From NCBI GenBank assembly GCA_021793155.1, contig JAJYTF010000006.1, positions 124,001 to 188,000 on the forward strand: 64,000 nt of DNA, in the 5' to 3' direction. Position 1 is the first letter of the stretch; every line of letters starts with the position of its first letter. The translations under genes and the position numbers were made by a program. The stretch comes from Pseudomonadota bacterium. GTDB lineage: Bacteria; Pseudomonadota; Alphaproteobacteria; Rhodospirillales; Magnetospirillaceae. Shown in pieces: positions 25,070-35,027 of the stretch. Below the pieces are notes generated by a model, which was not told where the DNA came from, ran no database searches, and worked only from the letters and a program-made list of their open reading frames with translations.

Positions 25070-26358
25070 GTGATATTCAGGACCTCGACCGCCGCCATGT
25101 GTGGCACCCCTTCACCCAGGCCAAGACCATGGCGCCGCCGCCGGTGGCGGTGGGGGGGGCAGGGGCATACATCCTCACCGCCGAGGGCGAGCGGATTCTC
25201 GACCTGGTGTCGTCCTGGTGGGTGAACTTGCACGGCCACGCCCATCCCGCCGTCGCCGCGGCCGTTGCGGAGCAGGCGGCCAGGCTGGAACAGGTGATCT
25301 TCGCCGATTTCACCCATGCGCCGGCGGCCCGGCTGGCCTCGCGTCTGGCCGGGCTGCTGCCCGGCGATCTCGATCGGGTGTTCTATTCGGACGACGGTTC
25401 GACGGCCGTGGAGGTCGCGCTGAAGATCTCGCTGCAATATTTCGCCAATCGCGGCGACCACCGGCGCCGCCGATTGCTGGCCTTCGAAGGCGCCTATCAC
25501 GGTGACACCGTGGGGGCCATGTCGGTGGGCCGCAGTTCGGGGTATTTCCGGGCCTGGGAAGGGCTGCTGTTTCCCGTCGATCTGGTGCCGTTTCCCGCCA
25601 CCTGGCTGGACGACGCCGAGGTCGAGGCGAAGGAGGCCGCCGCCCTGGCGGCGCTCGACGCGGCCTTGGGCGATGACGTGGCGGCGCTGATCATCGAGCC
25701 GCTGATCCAGGGAGCCAGCGGCATGCGGATGTGCCGCCCCGAGTTCCTGCGGGCCGTGGCCGAACGGGTCAAGGCGGCCGGAGTGCTGTTGGTTTTCGAC
25801 GAAGTCATGACCGGTTTCGGCCGCACGGGGGGAATCTTCGCTTGCACCAAAGCCGGGGTCGAGCCCGACCTGGTTTGCCTGTCCAAGGGGCTGACAGGCG
25901 GCTTTCTGGCGATGGGGGCGACGGTTGCGCGGGAATCCATCTACCAGGCATTTCTCGGCGAGAGCATTGAACGCGCTTTCCTGCACGGCCATTCCTATAC
26001 GGCTAATCCGCTGGGCTGCGCCGCCGGCCTTGCCTCGCTCGACCTGTTGCTGGCCGAAGAATGCCGGCTGCGCATCGCCGGCATCGAGGCCGTCCATCGC
26101 GAGCGGGTGCTGTCTCTGATGAAGGCCGGGTGGGGACGCCAGCCCCGCCTATGCGGGACGGTGGCTGCGGTCGAGATGGGGGACGGCGGCTATGGCAGCG
26201 CCGCCGGCGCCCGCCTCAAGGCATTCTTCCGTCAGCGGGGGATGCTGCTGCGGCCGTTGGGGCCGGTCGCCTATTTCCTGCCGCCCTATTGCATCGAAAC
26301 GGCGGATCTCCATCGGGCCTGGGACACGCTGGAAGCGGCGTTCCGGGAATTGGCCTGA
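25066..26358 (+). CDS. bioA: Adenosylmethionine-8-amino-7-oxononanoate aminotransferase
   Basis: 430 residues from ATG 25066. Class III PLP aminotransferase. WHPFTQ near the N-terminus and SSWWVNLHGHAHP are BioA hallmarks; YSDDGSTAVEVALK follows. PLP lysine K274 in SKGLTGGFLAM, with HSYTANPLGCAAG after it. Uses SAM as amino donor to make 7,8-diaminononanoate. Last gene of the biotin operon; a strong hairpin follows 5 bases after the stop. Confidence 0.96.
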   Translation: MSDIQDLDRRHVWHPFTQAKTMAPPPVAVGGAGAYILTAEGERILDLVSSWWVNLHGHAHPAVAAAVAEQAARLEQVIFADFTHAPAARLASRLAGLLPGDLDRVFYSDDGSTAVEVALKISLQYFANRGDHRRRRLLAFEGAYHGDTVGAMSVGRSSGYFRAWEGLLFPVDLVPFPATWLDDAEVEAKEAAALAALDAALGDDVAALIIEPLIQGASGMRMCRPEFLRAVAERVKAAGVLLVFDEVMTGFGRTGGIFACTKAGVEPDLVCLSKGLTGGFLAMGATVARESIYQAFLGESIERAFLHGHSYTANPLGCAAGLASLDLLLAEECRLRIAGIEAVHRERVLSLMKAGWGRQPRLCGTVAAVEMGDGGYGSAAGARLKAFFRQRGMLLRPLGPVAYFLPPYCIETADLHRAWDTLEAAFRELA

Positions 26359-26363
26359 AGAAT

Positions 26364-26387
26364 GCCGGGTCCGCCGCCGGACCCGGC
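26364..26387. terminator. Terminator hairpin between bioA and the phasin gene
   Basis: GCCGGGTCC (26364-26372) and GGACCCGGC (26379-26387) form a perfect 9-bp GC-rich stem with loop GCCGCC, located between the convergent stops. Probably acts in both directions; no T-run. Confidence 0.65.
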
Positions 26388-26394
26388 AGCCGGT

Positions 26395-26745
26395 TCACAC
26401 GTTCTTTGGGGCAGTCAGCAGTTCGACCGTGTCCGCCGACAGCTGTTGCACGATCTGACCGATCTTTGTCGCTTCGTCCAGGCAACCCTCATAGGTCCGG
26501 CGGGCGATGCGGAGCTGGACCTCGATCAATTCCTTTGGCGACTGTACCTGCCTCAATTCTTCTGCCGCCTCGATATTGTGTTGCAGCGACGACTGGGCGA
26601 ATGAGATCAGCTGGCTGTTGACCTGTGACCAGGTGCTCACCACGCTGGACGTCAGCTTGATGAAGTCCGGGGCGGCAAAATCGGAAAAATTGGGCAGGGC
26701 CAGCGGGGCCTTTTCCGTTCCGTCCCCACGACGTCTGTCACTCAT
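26395..26745 (-). CDS. Phasin family protein
   Basis: 116 residues from ATG 26745, with AGGAGG 9 bases upstream; the frame stays open further upstream but without a ribosome site. All-helical, no membrane segment, with the Phasin_2-type pattern SSVVSTWSQVNSQLISFAQ, then LRQVQSPKELIEVQLRIARR and a C-terminal helix with IGQIVQQLSADTVELL. Phasins coat polyhydroxyalkanoate granules, so it suggests PHA storage. Single gene between two hairpins. Confidence 0.82.
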   Translation of the reverse strand: MSDRRRGDGTEKAPLALPNFSDFAAPDFIKLTSSVVSTWSQVNSQLISFAQSSLQHNIEAAEELRQVQSPKELIEVQLRIARRTYEGCLDEATKIGQIVQQLSADTVELLTAPKNV

Positions 26746-26827
26746 GGCAAAATTCCTCCTTGCGGGCAGGCTGGGATGCCCGAGGGTACAGAAGTTTTGC
26801 CCCGGTTCAGCCCTGGCAGAGGACTTA

Positions 26828-26853
26828 GGACCACGGCCCAAAGGCCGTGGTCC
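26828..26853 (-). terminator. Terminator hairpin downstream of the LOG-family gene
   Basis: GGACCACGGCC (26828-26838) and GGCCGTGGTCC (26843-26853) form a perfect 11-bp stem with loop CAAA, about 47 bases past the minus-strand stop at 26900 and upstream of the phasin gene. Confidence 0.65.
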
Positions 26854-26899
26854 GGTTCGGCCGATCGGCAGAATCGTCAGCCTGCTCCGTGCCGGAAGT

Positions 26900-27481
26900 T
26901 CAGCTGCGCGCCAGATCGAGCAGGCCGTCGCTGAGCGGCGGCGTGGAGGAAGCCAGTGACTCGATCAGTGCCGCAGGGTCCCGGGCGATCTGCACCATCG
27001 ACCGGTGGTCGGGTTTGAGGAAGCCTTCGCCGGTCATGACGTCGAGAAATGTGAGAAGGTGCTTCCAGTATCCATTGACGTCGAGCACGCCGAACGGTTT
27101 CGAGTGGATACCCAACTGGCACCAGGTCCATATCTCGAAGAATTCTTCGAGGGTGCCGATACCGCCTGGAAGAATGATGAAGCCGTCGCTCATCTCGGCC
27201 ATCTTGGCCTTGCGTTCGTGCATGCTGTCGACGATGAACAGGTCGGACAACCCGCGATGGCCGACTTCCTTGTTCCACAGATGGCGCGGAATCACCCCGA
27301 CGGCCCGACCTCCGGCCCGCAGGGTGGCGTTGGCTACGGCCCCCATCAGGCCGACGGAACCGCCGCCATAGATTAGCGTGATTTCCCGCTCGGCCAATAA
27401 TTGGCCCAGGTGTCTTGCTGCATTCAAGTAATCGTCGTCTTTACCCGGGCTCGAGCCACAGAAAACGCACAGTGACGTCAT
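26900..27481 (-). CDS. LOG-family protein (cytokinin riboside 5'-monophosphate phosphoribohydrolase type)
   Basis: 193 residues from ATG 27481. Rossmann-like fold with LIYGGGSVGLMG (37-48), HERK (88-91) and the family motif PGGIGTLEE (105-113). Family members hydrolyse nucleoside monophosphates to base and ribose 5-phosphate; a role in AMP or modified-base turnover is likely here, the plant-hormone name being historical. Stands alone, flanked by a hairpin downstream and a 118-base spacer upstream. Confidence 0.88.
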   Translation of the reverse strand: MTSLCVFCGSSPGKDDDYLNAARHLGQLLAEREITLIYGGGSVGLMGAVANATLRAGGRAVGVIPRHLWNKEVGHRGLSDLFIVDSMHERKAKMAEMSDGFIILPGGIGTLEEFFEIWTWCQLGIHSKPFGVLDVNGYWKHLLTFLDVMTGEGFLKPDHRSMVQIARDPAALIESLASSTPPLSDGLLDLARS

Positions 27482-27599
27482 GATGTAGAAATTCCCTAAA
27501 GCCGGGATGTACCCAGGCTGTTGCCGCATCTGCCACTCGTATCGGAGCGGCAACGACATCCTTGCAGCCGTTGTTTAACGAGGGGTTAGACGTGCCGCG

Positions 27600-28898
27600 T
27601 TAGTCTCGTGCTACGAGCTCTCTAAGCCTTTCGAGTGCTTCCTTGCGGCCCGCCCGGTAGTCTCCGTCCTCCCACCAGCGGTGAATTTCGTCCAGCACGG
27701 TCCCGATTTTGGGTCCGCGCGGCAAGCCCAACGCCATCACATCCCGGCCATGCACCGGCAGGTTGACCGGCGCCCAGGCATCGGCGTGGTCGAGCAGGAC
27801 GTTCCATCGTTCCGTCTCTCCGGGTGGGGTCCGCCCGGTGGCCGCTTTGCGTTCCGCCCAGGCCAGAAGCACCAGGTCGCGGAAGCGTTCGGCGCCGATG
27901 CGGTGCAGGGCGCGGCGCGCGGCCGGCGCGTCCATTGTCGGATCGGGCATCCGTTCCGGCGCCGCCATCGCCACCAGGCGGTGGGTCTGGGCATTCGACA
28001 GCTTCAGCCGGGCCGCCACCGCGGCGGCGGCGTCCCGGTCGACGTCCAGCACTGCGGCCAGGCGGCGCAAGGGGTCCGGGGCGATATGCGGGCGGACCAC
28101 GCCGCGTTCCTCAAGGAAGGCCAGTATCCTCAGTCGACCGAAGGCGCGGGCTTCCGGCAGCACTTCGGCCAGCACCCGTTCCCCCTGCATCAGCAGCAGC
28201 ACGGAGGCCGGGTCCGGAGCCTGCATCAGCTTCATGATTTCGCCGCACACCCGCTCGCCCGACAGAGTCGGCAGCTTGTGCGCCTGGGCCCGGCATGCCG
28301 CCAAGGCGGCAGTGTCCGGTGGCGGGCGGCCGTAGTGAGCATAGAAGCGGAAGAACCGCAGCAGCCGCAGCACATCCTCTTCGATGCGCTGCATCGGGTC
28401 GCCGACGAACCGCACCCGCCCGGCGCCGAGATCGGCCAAGCCGTCGAAGGGGTCGAAGATCATGCCGTCCGGACCGCAGAACATGGCGTTGATGGTGAAA
28501 TCGCGGCGCGCTGCGTCGGCCGCCCAGTCACTGGTGAATTCGACCCGCGCGTGGCGGCCGAAGGTTTCGACGTCGCAGCGCAACGTCGTAATTTCGAAAT
28601 GCGCCTTATGCACCACGGCGGTGACGGTGCCGTGGGCGATTCCCGTGGGGATCGCCCTCAGGCCGGCGCGTTCGAGCAGCGTCATCACCCGCTCGGGTGG
28701 ATCATGTGTAGCGATATCGATGTCGCGGATCGGTCGATGCAGGAGGGCATCGCGCACGCAGCCGCCGACGAACCGAACCTCGGCGCCCTCGGCAGTCAGG
28801 GCGGCGATCACCACCCGAGTTTCCGCCGCCTGCATCCAGTCCTGCGGCGGCAACTGGCCGACCGGTCCGTCCGCCGATGGAGGCAATTTGTCGATCAT
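27600..28898 (-). CDS. cca: CCA tRNA nucleotidyltransferase / poly(A) polymerase family
   Basis: 432 residues from ATG 28898. Class II nucleotidyltransferase head with VRFVGGCVRDALL and metal-binding DIDIATH, followed by GTVTAV, RRDFTINAM, the FDPFDGLADL neck and RIEEDVLRLLRFFRFYA, then an alphaproteobacteria-type helical tail. Adds or repairs the 3' CCA of tRNAs. Follows a DUF6111 and a Nudix gene on the same strand, a grouping common in alphaproteobacteria. Strictly CCA-adding versus poly(A) activity cannot be separated by eye. Confidence 0.9.
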   Translation of the reverse strand: MIDKLPPSADGPVGQLPPQDWMQAAETRVVIAALTAEGAEVRFVGGCVRDALLHRPIRDIDIATHDPPERVMTLLERAGLRAIPTGIAHGTVTAVVHKAHFEITTLRCDVETFGRHARVEFTSDWAADAARRDFTINAMFCGPDGMIFDPFDGLADLGAGRVRFVGDPMQRIEEDVLRLLRFFRFYAHYGRPPPDTAALAACRAQAHKLPTLSGERVCGEIMKLMQAPDPASVLLLMQGERVLAEVLPEARAFGRLRILAFLEERGVVRPHIAPDPLRRLAAVLDVDRDAAAAVAARLKLSNAQTHRLVAMAAPERMPDPTMDAPAARRALHRIGAERFRDLVLLAWAERKAATGRTPPGETERWNVLLDHADAWAPVNLPVHGRDVMALGLPRGPKIGTVLDEIHRWWEDGDYRAGRKEALERLRELVARD

Positions 28899-28903
28899 CT
28901 CCG

Positions 28904-29176
28904 TCAATCGAACCTGCCGGGGATCACATGCCCGTGCTCGTCGACCGAGGCGGGGTGGTAGCGGCCGGTCCCATAGCCGGAGATCATCGTGCCGCCGACG
29001 GCGATCAGCATGGCCAGAACCAGGCCGGCGGCCAACAGCCAGCTCCACGGGACGGCCTGCCAATCGGGCACCGAGCGCCCGCTGATCCGGGACCGCCGCC
29101 GCCCCCAGGCCAGCCACAACAGCCACAACGCCGTCGGCAGGAAGATCGGCAGCAGGTATTCGATCAGTATGCGCAT
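28904..29176 (-). CDS. Small membrane protein, DUF6111-like
   Basis: 90 residues from ATG 29176, which overlaps the end of the Nudix gene by 13 bases. Two hydrophobic helices (about 3-22 and 43-62) joined by a basic loop, then a His/Tyr-rich tail (GTGRYHPASVDEHGHVIPG). The tail motif 'YxPAxxxDGxxVPG' is what I recall of DUF6111 proteins, found between the Nudix and cca genes in Rhodospirillales. Inner-membrane location likely; function unknown. Confidence 0.75.
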   Translation of the reverse strand: MRILIEYLLPIFLPTALWLLWLAWGRRRSRISGRSVPDWQAVPWSWLLAAGLVLAMLIAVGGTMISGYGTGRYHPASVDEHGHVIPGRFD

Positions 29177-29847
29177 CGCTCGGTGAGCACTTCGTAGAGG
29201 TTCACCAGCATGCCGGCGGTGGCCCCCCAAATGTAGCGGTCCTGAAAGGGCATGGCGTAGTAGAAACGGCGCTCGCCGCTTGCCGTCACCCGCGAGTGCG
29301 TCTGATGATTGCCCTGGTCGAGAATGAAAGCGAGCGGCACCTCGAACACCTCGGCCACTTCGAACGGGTCGGGAACCAGCGTAAGCGGAGGGTGGATCAA
29401 TCCGACGATCGGCGTCACCTGGAAACCCGTGACGGTGACATAGTCATCGAGCCGCCCCAGGACATCGACCTCGTCCGGCCGGATGCCGATTTCCTCTTCG
29501 GTCTCCCTCAGGGCGGCGGCAACCGGATCGGCATCCCCGGCCTCCATGCGTCCGCCGGGGAAGCTGATCTGGCCCGCATGATGGGCCAGATGCGAGGTGC
29601 GTTGGGTGAACAGGATGGAAAGACCGTCCGCCTGCGCCACCAGCAGGACCAGGACGGCCGCAGGTACCAGGACACGATCGGGGAGGGGGCCCGGCATGCC
29701 GCCTCCGGCATCGCCGAGCAGCAGCGATGTCGCCACGTCCGATCGTCCCGTCTTGCGCGGGCGGGCCGTAAGGGCGCGAACGATGTCGTCGCGGGTCAGG
29801 CCAATTCCTCGAGCCGCCCCAGAGGAAAGAAGATGCCGCTGCTCCAT
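29164..29847 (-). CDS. Nudix hydrolase, CoA pyrophosphatase (NudL-like)
   Basis: 227 residues. Nudix box GGRMEAGDADPVAAALRETE... at about 97-119, with the catalytic REtEEEIG segment. The preceding LFTQRTSHLAHHAGQISFPGG matches the CoA/acyl-CoA pyrophosphatase branch. Would cleave CoA derivatives to phosphopantetheine and ADP. Its start lies 52 bases inside the upstream DUF1285 gene, an unusually long overlap; no later ATG/GTG/TTG gives a full domain. Confidence 0.88.
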   Translation of the reverse strand: MEQRHLLSSGAARGIGLTRDDIVRALTARPRKTGRSDVATSLLLGDAGGGMPGPLPDRVLVPAAVLVLLVAQADGLSILFTQRTSHLAHHAGQISFPGGRMEAGDADPVAAALRETEEEIGIRPDEVDVLGRLDDYVTVTGFQVTPIVGLIHPPLTLVPDPFEVAEVFEVPLAFILDQGNHQTHSRVTASGERRFYYAMPFQDRYIWGATAGMLVNLYEVLTERCAY

Positions 29848-30335
29848 ATTCCGTACAGTCGCGCCTCGTCGATCTTTTCTTCCACGCCCATGGTCACCAA
29901 CTCATAATACACCGAACGGGTGAGCCGCGCCTCCAGGCCGCCACGCACTGTCAGATAGGGCGGCGTGCCGTTTCCGTCTACGGCCAGCCGCAACGGATGC
30001 GCCGCATCCAAGGTTACCATCTCGTCGACATTTGTGCGAAAGCTGAACACCATCTCACGCCCAGCCCGACAAGTGAACAGCTCTACGGCCAGGAACGGCA
30101 CGTCCTCGACCTCGATCTGCACCTCTTCCGACGGCGTCACCAGCCAATACGAGCCGTCGGCGCGCCGGGTCAGCGTAGAGGCGAACAGGCACACCATCTC
30201 TTTGCGGGGGATCGGCGTACCATGGTAAAACCACATGCCGTCCCGTGCGATCCGCATGTCGATACGGCCGCAGGGCGTCCCTCCAGTTTCGGCGGCGCCC
30301 ACGGAAGCATCGCAAATGGCGTGACGGCGCTTCAT
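29796..30335 (-). CDS. DUF1285 family protein
   Basis: 179 residues from ATG 30335; an in-frame ATG at 30404 would give a longer form. Contains the family pattern CGRIDMRIARDGMWFYHG followed by PIPRKEMVCLFASTL, and a C-terminal segment VYYELVTMGV. Soluble, beta-rich, function unknown. First gene of the minus-strand group running to cca, divergent from the moxR operon with about 95 bases between starts. Confidence 0.82.
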   Translation of the reverse strand: MKRRHAICDASVGAAETGGTPCGRIDMRIARDGMWFYHGTPIPRKEMVCLFASTLTRRADGSYWLVTPSEEVQIEVEDVPFLAVELFTCRAGREMVFSFRTNVDEMVTLDAAHPLRLAVDGNGTPPYLTVRGGLEARLTRSVYYELVTMGVEEKIDEARLYGIWSSGIFFPLGRLEELA

Positions 30336-30429
30336 TCCTTCACCGACCGCTCGGTATCCATGCGGGAAATCCAGATTACGCCTTTCCAGGCACCAATTCG
30401 CCAAGCATCCAGTTGACGGAGTGACAAGC

Positions 30430-31472
<1,043 letters not shown>

Positions 31473-31473
<1 letters not shown>

Positions 31474-32339
31474 TGAGGGAAGCGGCGGCGGTTCTGCACC
31501 ACCATGCCGAGGCGCTGGCCGCGCCCCTGCCGCCGTTGCTGGTCGAGGCGGAGCAGGTTGCCGCGACCGTGGTTCAGGGCATTCACGGCCGGCGCCGTAC
31601 CGGGCCGGGGGACAGTTTCTGGCAGTTCCGCCGCTACCAGCCGGGAGACCCGGCGACGGCCATCGATTGGCGGCAATCCGCCAAGTCCGACCCCATCTAT
31701 GTGCGCGAGACCGAGTGGGCCGCCGCCCAATCGGTCTGGCTGTGGGTCGATCCATCGCCGTCGATGCGTTGGCGGTCCCGCCCCGAATTGACCGAGAAGC
31801 ACCGCAGGGCTAGCCTGCTGGCCCTGGCCCTGATTTCGCTGTTGCTGCGCGGTGGTGAAAGGGTTGGCCTGGTTGGCGACTCGATGCCGCCGGCCTCGGG
31901 CCGGGCGACGCTCCTGCGCTTGGCCGCCGCCCTGGGCACTGCCGCCCCGAATGGACGGCTGCCCATGGATCCGCTGGCCCGCCACGGCCATGCCGTACTT
32001 TTTTCCGACTTCCTGATGCCGCTTCCCGAGGTGGATGCAGCGGTGCGGCGGTGGGCTCAGGCCGGTATTCGCGGGCATCTGGTCCAGGTGTTGGATCCGG
32101 CCGAGGAAAGCCTGCCCTACGACGGCCGCCTCAGGTTCTTCGGGCTGGAGGGAGAGGGCGAACTGCTGCTGCCTCGCGCCGAGGCGGTTCGAGACGCCTA
32201 TGTGGAGCGTCTGCTCGCCCATCGGGCAGGCCTGGCCGCCATCGCCCGGGCGTTCGACTGGACGTTTTCGCTGCATCATACGGACGAGCCGGCGGGCGCA
32301 GCCTTGCTTGGCCTGCATGCCGCTCTGGCTGGTCGTTGA
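31473..32339 (+). CDS. DUF58 domain-containing protein
   Basis: 288 residues; ATG overlaps the moxR stop (TGATG). The DUF58 hallmark is RRYQPGDPATAIDWRQSAKSD-like at 53-73 (basic, then PGD, then IDW). A VWA-like Asp-x-Ser-x-Ser occurs as WVDPSPSMRW (about 91-100). Soluble, probably the adaptor between the MoxR ATPase and the membrane-bound partners encoded next. Confidence 0.9.
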
Positions 32340-32342
32340 GCC

Positions 32343-35027
32343 ATGTGGAGCGTGGGACCCCTTTCGTTTGCCGCACCTTGGGCGCTTCTCGCCGTCGTGG
32401 TGCTGCCCATGCTGTGGTGGTTGCTGCGGGTCATGCCCCCGGCTCCGCGACGGCTTGGCTTTCCGGCCATTCGCCTGCTTTTCGGTCTCGAGTCTCCGCA
32501 GCGCACGGCGGCGCGGACGCCCTTGTGGCTGGTGCTGATGCGCCTGCTGCTGGCTGGCCTGGTGATCGCCGCTGTCGCCCACCCCCTGGTTGATGCCGGG
32601 CCGGCGGGCGGAACCGGGCCGCTGCTGATTGCCATCGACGACGGTTGGGCGGCGGCCAAGCAATGGCCGCAGCGGCGCACCATGCTTGATTCGCTGCTCG
32701 GCCAGGCCGAGCGGGGTGGCCGGTCGGTGGTGTTGCTGCCTACCGCCCCGCCTGTCGACGGAGCCAAGGTTGCGGCGACCGGCCTGCTGCCGGCCGGCGA
32801 AGCCAAGGCGATCGCCCAGGCCATCGAGCCCCATCCGTGGCCGATCGACCGGGCGGCCGCTGTCAAGGCGCTGGACACCGTGCCACGGACCTCGCCGATG
32901 CGGGTGATTTGGCTGTCAGACGGACTGGACGACCCCGATGCCGCCGCTTTTCTGGCCGGGCTTCGCCGTTTCGGGCCGGTCGAGCTGGCCCGACCGGCGG
33001 CCGTTGCGGCGGCCAAACTGCTGTTACCGCCGCGCGCCGACGCTGCGGAGTTGACCCCGAAACTGCGCCGGGCGACCGCTGCGGCGAGCGAAGAGATTTC
33101 CGTCCGTGCCGCCGATTCGGCCGGCCGGACGCTTGCCCGGCAGACGGTGACCATGCCCGCCGGCACCACCGACGCCGAATTGCGCTTCGCCATGCCTACC
33201 GAATTGCGCAACCGGGTGGCGCGTATCGAGATCGAGGGCGAGACCACCGCCGGCGCCGTTGCGCTGCTCGATGATCGCTGGAAGCGTCGGCCGGTGGGGC
33301 TGGTCGACGATGTCGGGACGAGCGGCGCCTCGCCCCTGCTCGACGATCTTTTCTACAGCGACCGGGCCTTGTCGCCGCTGGCCGAGCTGCGCCGGGGCAG
33401 TGCCGCGGAGTTGCTGAAGCGCGAATTGTCGATGATCGTCCTGCCGGACGAGGGCAGCCTGCCGGAAGACGAAAAGGCCGCTTTGAAGTCCTGGGTGGCC
33501 CAGGGCGGCGTCCTAGTACGCTTGGCCGGCCCCAAACTCGCCCGCAACCCCGACGACCTCTTGCCTGTACGGTTGCGCGGCGGCGGCCGGACTCTGGGCG
33601 GCGCCATGAGCTGGACCCAGCCGATGGGTCTGGCGGCGATGCCGGAAAGCGGCCCCTTCGCCGGCTTGGCGGCGCCACCGGACGTGCGTGTGAAAGCCCA
33701 GGTGCTGGCTGAACCGAGCATGGACCTGAACGACAAGACCTGGGCGCGGCTGGAGGATGGAACGCCATTGGTGACCGGCTCTCGGCTCGGCAAGGGATGG
33801 CTGGTGCTGATCCATACCACCGTGTGGCCCGGTTGGAGCAATCTTGGCCTGTCCGGCCTGTTCCCCGAGATGCTGCAACGGCTACTCGGGCTCTCCCAGG
33901 GCATTGGCAGCGGGCCTGCGGACCGGCCGCTGCCGCCGGCTGATCTGCTGGATGGCTTCGGCCGGCTGGTGCCGCCATCGGCGGCGGCCGAACCGCTGCC
34001 GCCGCGCGCGATGACGGTGGTCCCCGGGCCGCGCCATCCGCCCGGCTATTACGGCGATGAGGCCGGCCGGCGCGCGGTCAATCTGGCGCCCTCCGTCGCC
34101 CGGCTGGCGCCCTTGCCGCCGCCGGATGGCGTCACTCCGCTGGAGCTGGGAGGTCGTCCCCCGGAGCACGATCTGCGCCCGCCCCTGTTGACTGCCGCGC
34201 TGCTCCTGCTGCTCCTCGATATGATGGCCGTGCTGCTGTTGCGGGGCAGCGGACGAAGACGTGGCGCGGCGGCGGCGCTGGCATTCCTGGCTGCCCTCGG
34301 GATGGCTCCCCAGCATTCCCGCGCGGCGGCCGGCGACATGGCCTTGCAGGCGGCTCTGCAAACCCGCCTGGCCTATGTGGTGACCGGTGACTCTCAGGTT
34401 GACGAGATCAGCCGGGCCGGTCTGCAGGGGCTGTCGCAGGTGGTGGAACGGCGCACCACCGCTTCGCTCGGCGAACCCGTGGGAGTGGATGTCGAGCATG
34501 ATCCGCTGATGGTTTTCCCCTTGCTGTATTGGCCGGTGACCGGGGGGCAGGGGCCGCTGGCCCCAGCGGCGCGCGACAAGGTCAACGATTTCATGCGCCA
34601 CGGCGGGATGATCCTGTTCGACACCCAGGATCGCGGCGAGGGTGGGCCGGACAAATTGCGCCAATTGGCCGACGGTCTGGACATCCCGCCGCTGACCGCG
34701 GTGACCGAGGATCATGTCCTGACCCACTCGTTCTATCTGTTGCGCGAGCTTCCCGGCCGCTACGAAGGTGCCACGGTGTATGTGCGGGAGGGTGGTGACC
34801 CTGCCAACGACAATGTCTCGCCGGTGGTGATCGGCGGCAATGATTGGGCTGCCGCCTGGGCCGTCGATCGGCGCGGCAATCCCATGTTCGCCGCCGTGCC
34901 CGGCGGCGAGCAGCAGCGAGAGCTGGCCTATCGCTTTGGCGTCAATCTGGTGATGTATGCCCTGACCGGCAGCTACAAGGCGGACCAGGTGCATCTGCCG
35001 GCCATTCTGGAACGGCTGAAGCGATGA
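32343..35027 (+). CDS. DUF4159 / BatA-type large membrane protein
   Basis: 894 residues. BatA-like N-terminus with two membrane helices (about 13-28 and 62-80), then a degenerate VWA-like region in which IAIDDGWAAAK lacks the MIDAS serines. A third helix pair lies near 620-640, and a C-terminal DUF4159 domain starts around 670 with LAYVVTGDSQVDEISRAGL. DUF4159 resembles a glutamine-amidotransferase fold (HGGMILFDTQDRG region). Envelope-facing partner of the MoxR system; exact role unknown. Stop overlaps the next ATG. Confidence 0.85.
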   Translation: MWSVGPLSFAAPWALLAVVVLPMLWWLLRVMPPAPRRLGFPAIRLLFGLESPQRTAARTPLWLVLMRLLLAGLVIAAVAHPLVDAGPAGGTGPLLIAIDDGWAAAKQWPQRRTMLDSLLGQAERGGRSVVLLPTAPPVDGAKVAATGLLPAGEAKAIAQAIEPHPWPIDRAAAVKALDTVPRTSPMRVIWLSDGLDDPDAAAFLAGLRRFGPVELARPAAVAAAKLLLPPRADAAELTPKLRRATAAASEEISVRAADSAGRTLARQTVTMPAGTTDAELRFAMPTELRNRVARIEIEGETTAGAVALLDDRWKRRPVGLVDDVGTSGASPLLDDLFYSDRALSPLAELRRGSAAELLKRELSMIVLPDEGSLPEDEKAALKSWVAQGGVLVRLAGPKLARNPDDLLPVRLRGGGRTLGGAMSWTQPMGLAAMPESGPFAGLAAPPDVRVKAQVLAEPSMDLNDKTWARLEDGTPLVTGSRLGKGWLVLIHTTVWPGWSNLGLSGLFPEMLQRLLGLSQGIGSGPADRPLPPADLLDGFGRLVPPSAAAEPLPPRAMTVVPGPRHPPGYYGDEAGRRAVNLAPSVARLAPLPPPDGVTPLELGGRPPEHDLRPPLLTAALLLLLLDMMAVLLLRGSGRRRGAAAALAFLAALGMAPQHSRAAAGDMALQAALQTRLAYVVTGDSQVDEISRAGLQGLSQVVERRTTASLGEPVGVDVEHDPLMVFPLLYWPVTGGQGPLAPAARDKVNDFMRHGGMILFDTQDRGEGGPDKLRQLADGLDIPPLTAVTEDHVLTHSFYLLRELPGRYEGATVYVREGGDPANDNVSPVVIGGNDWAAAWAVDRRGNPMFAAVPGGEQQRELAYRFGVNLVMYALTGSYKADQVHLPAILERLKR

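Noticed and set aside
27681-28961. 426-residue plus-strand frame
   Set aside because: Antisense to cca; no recognisable domain or ribosome site.
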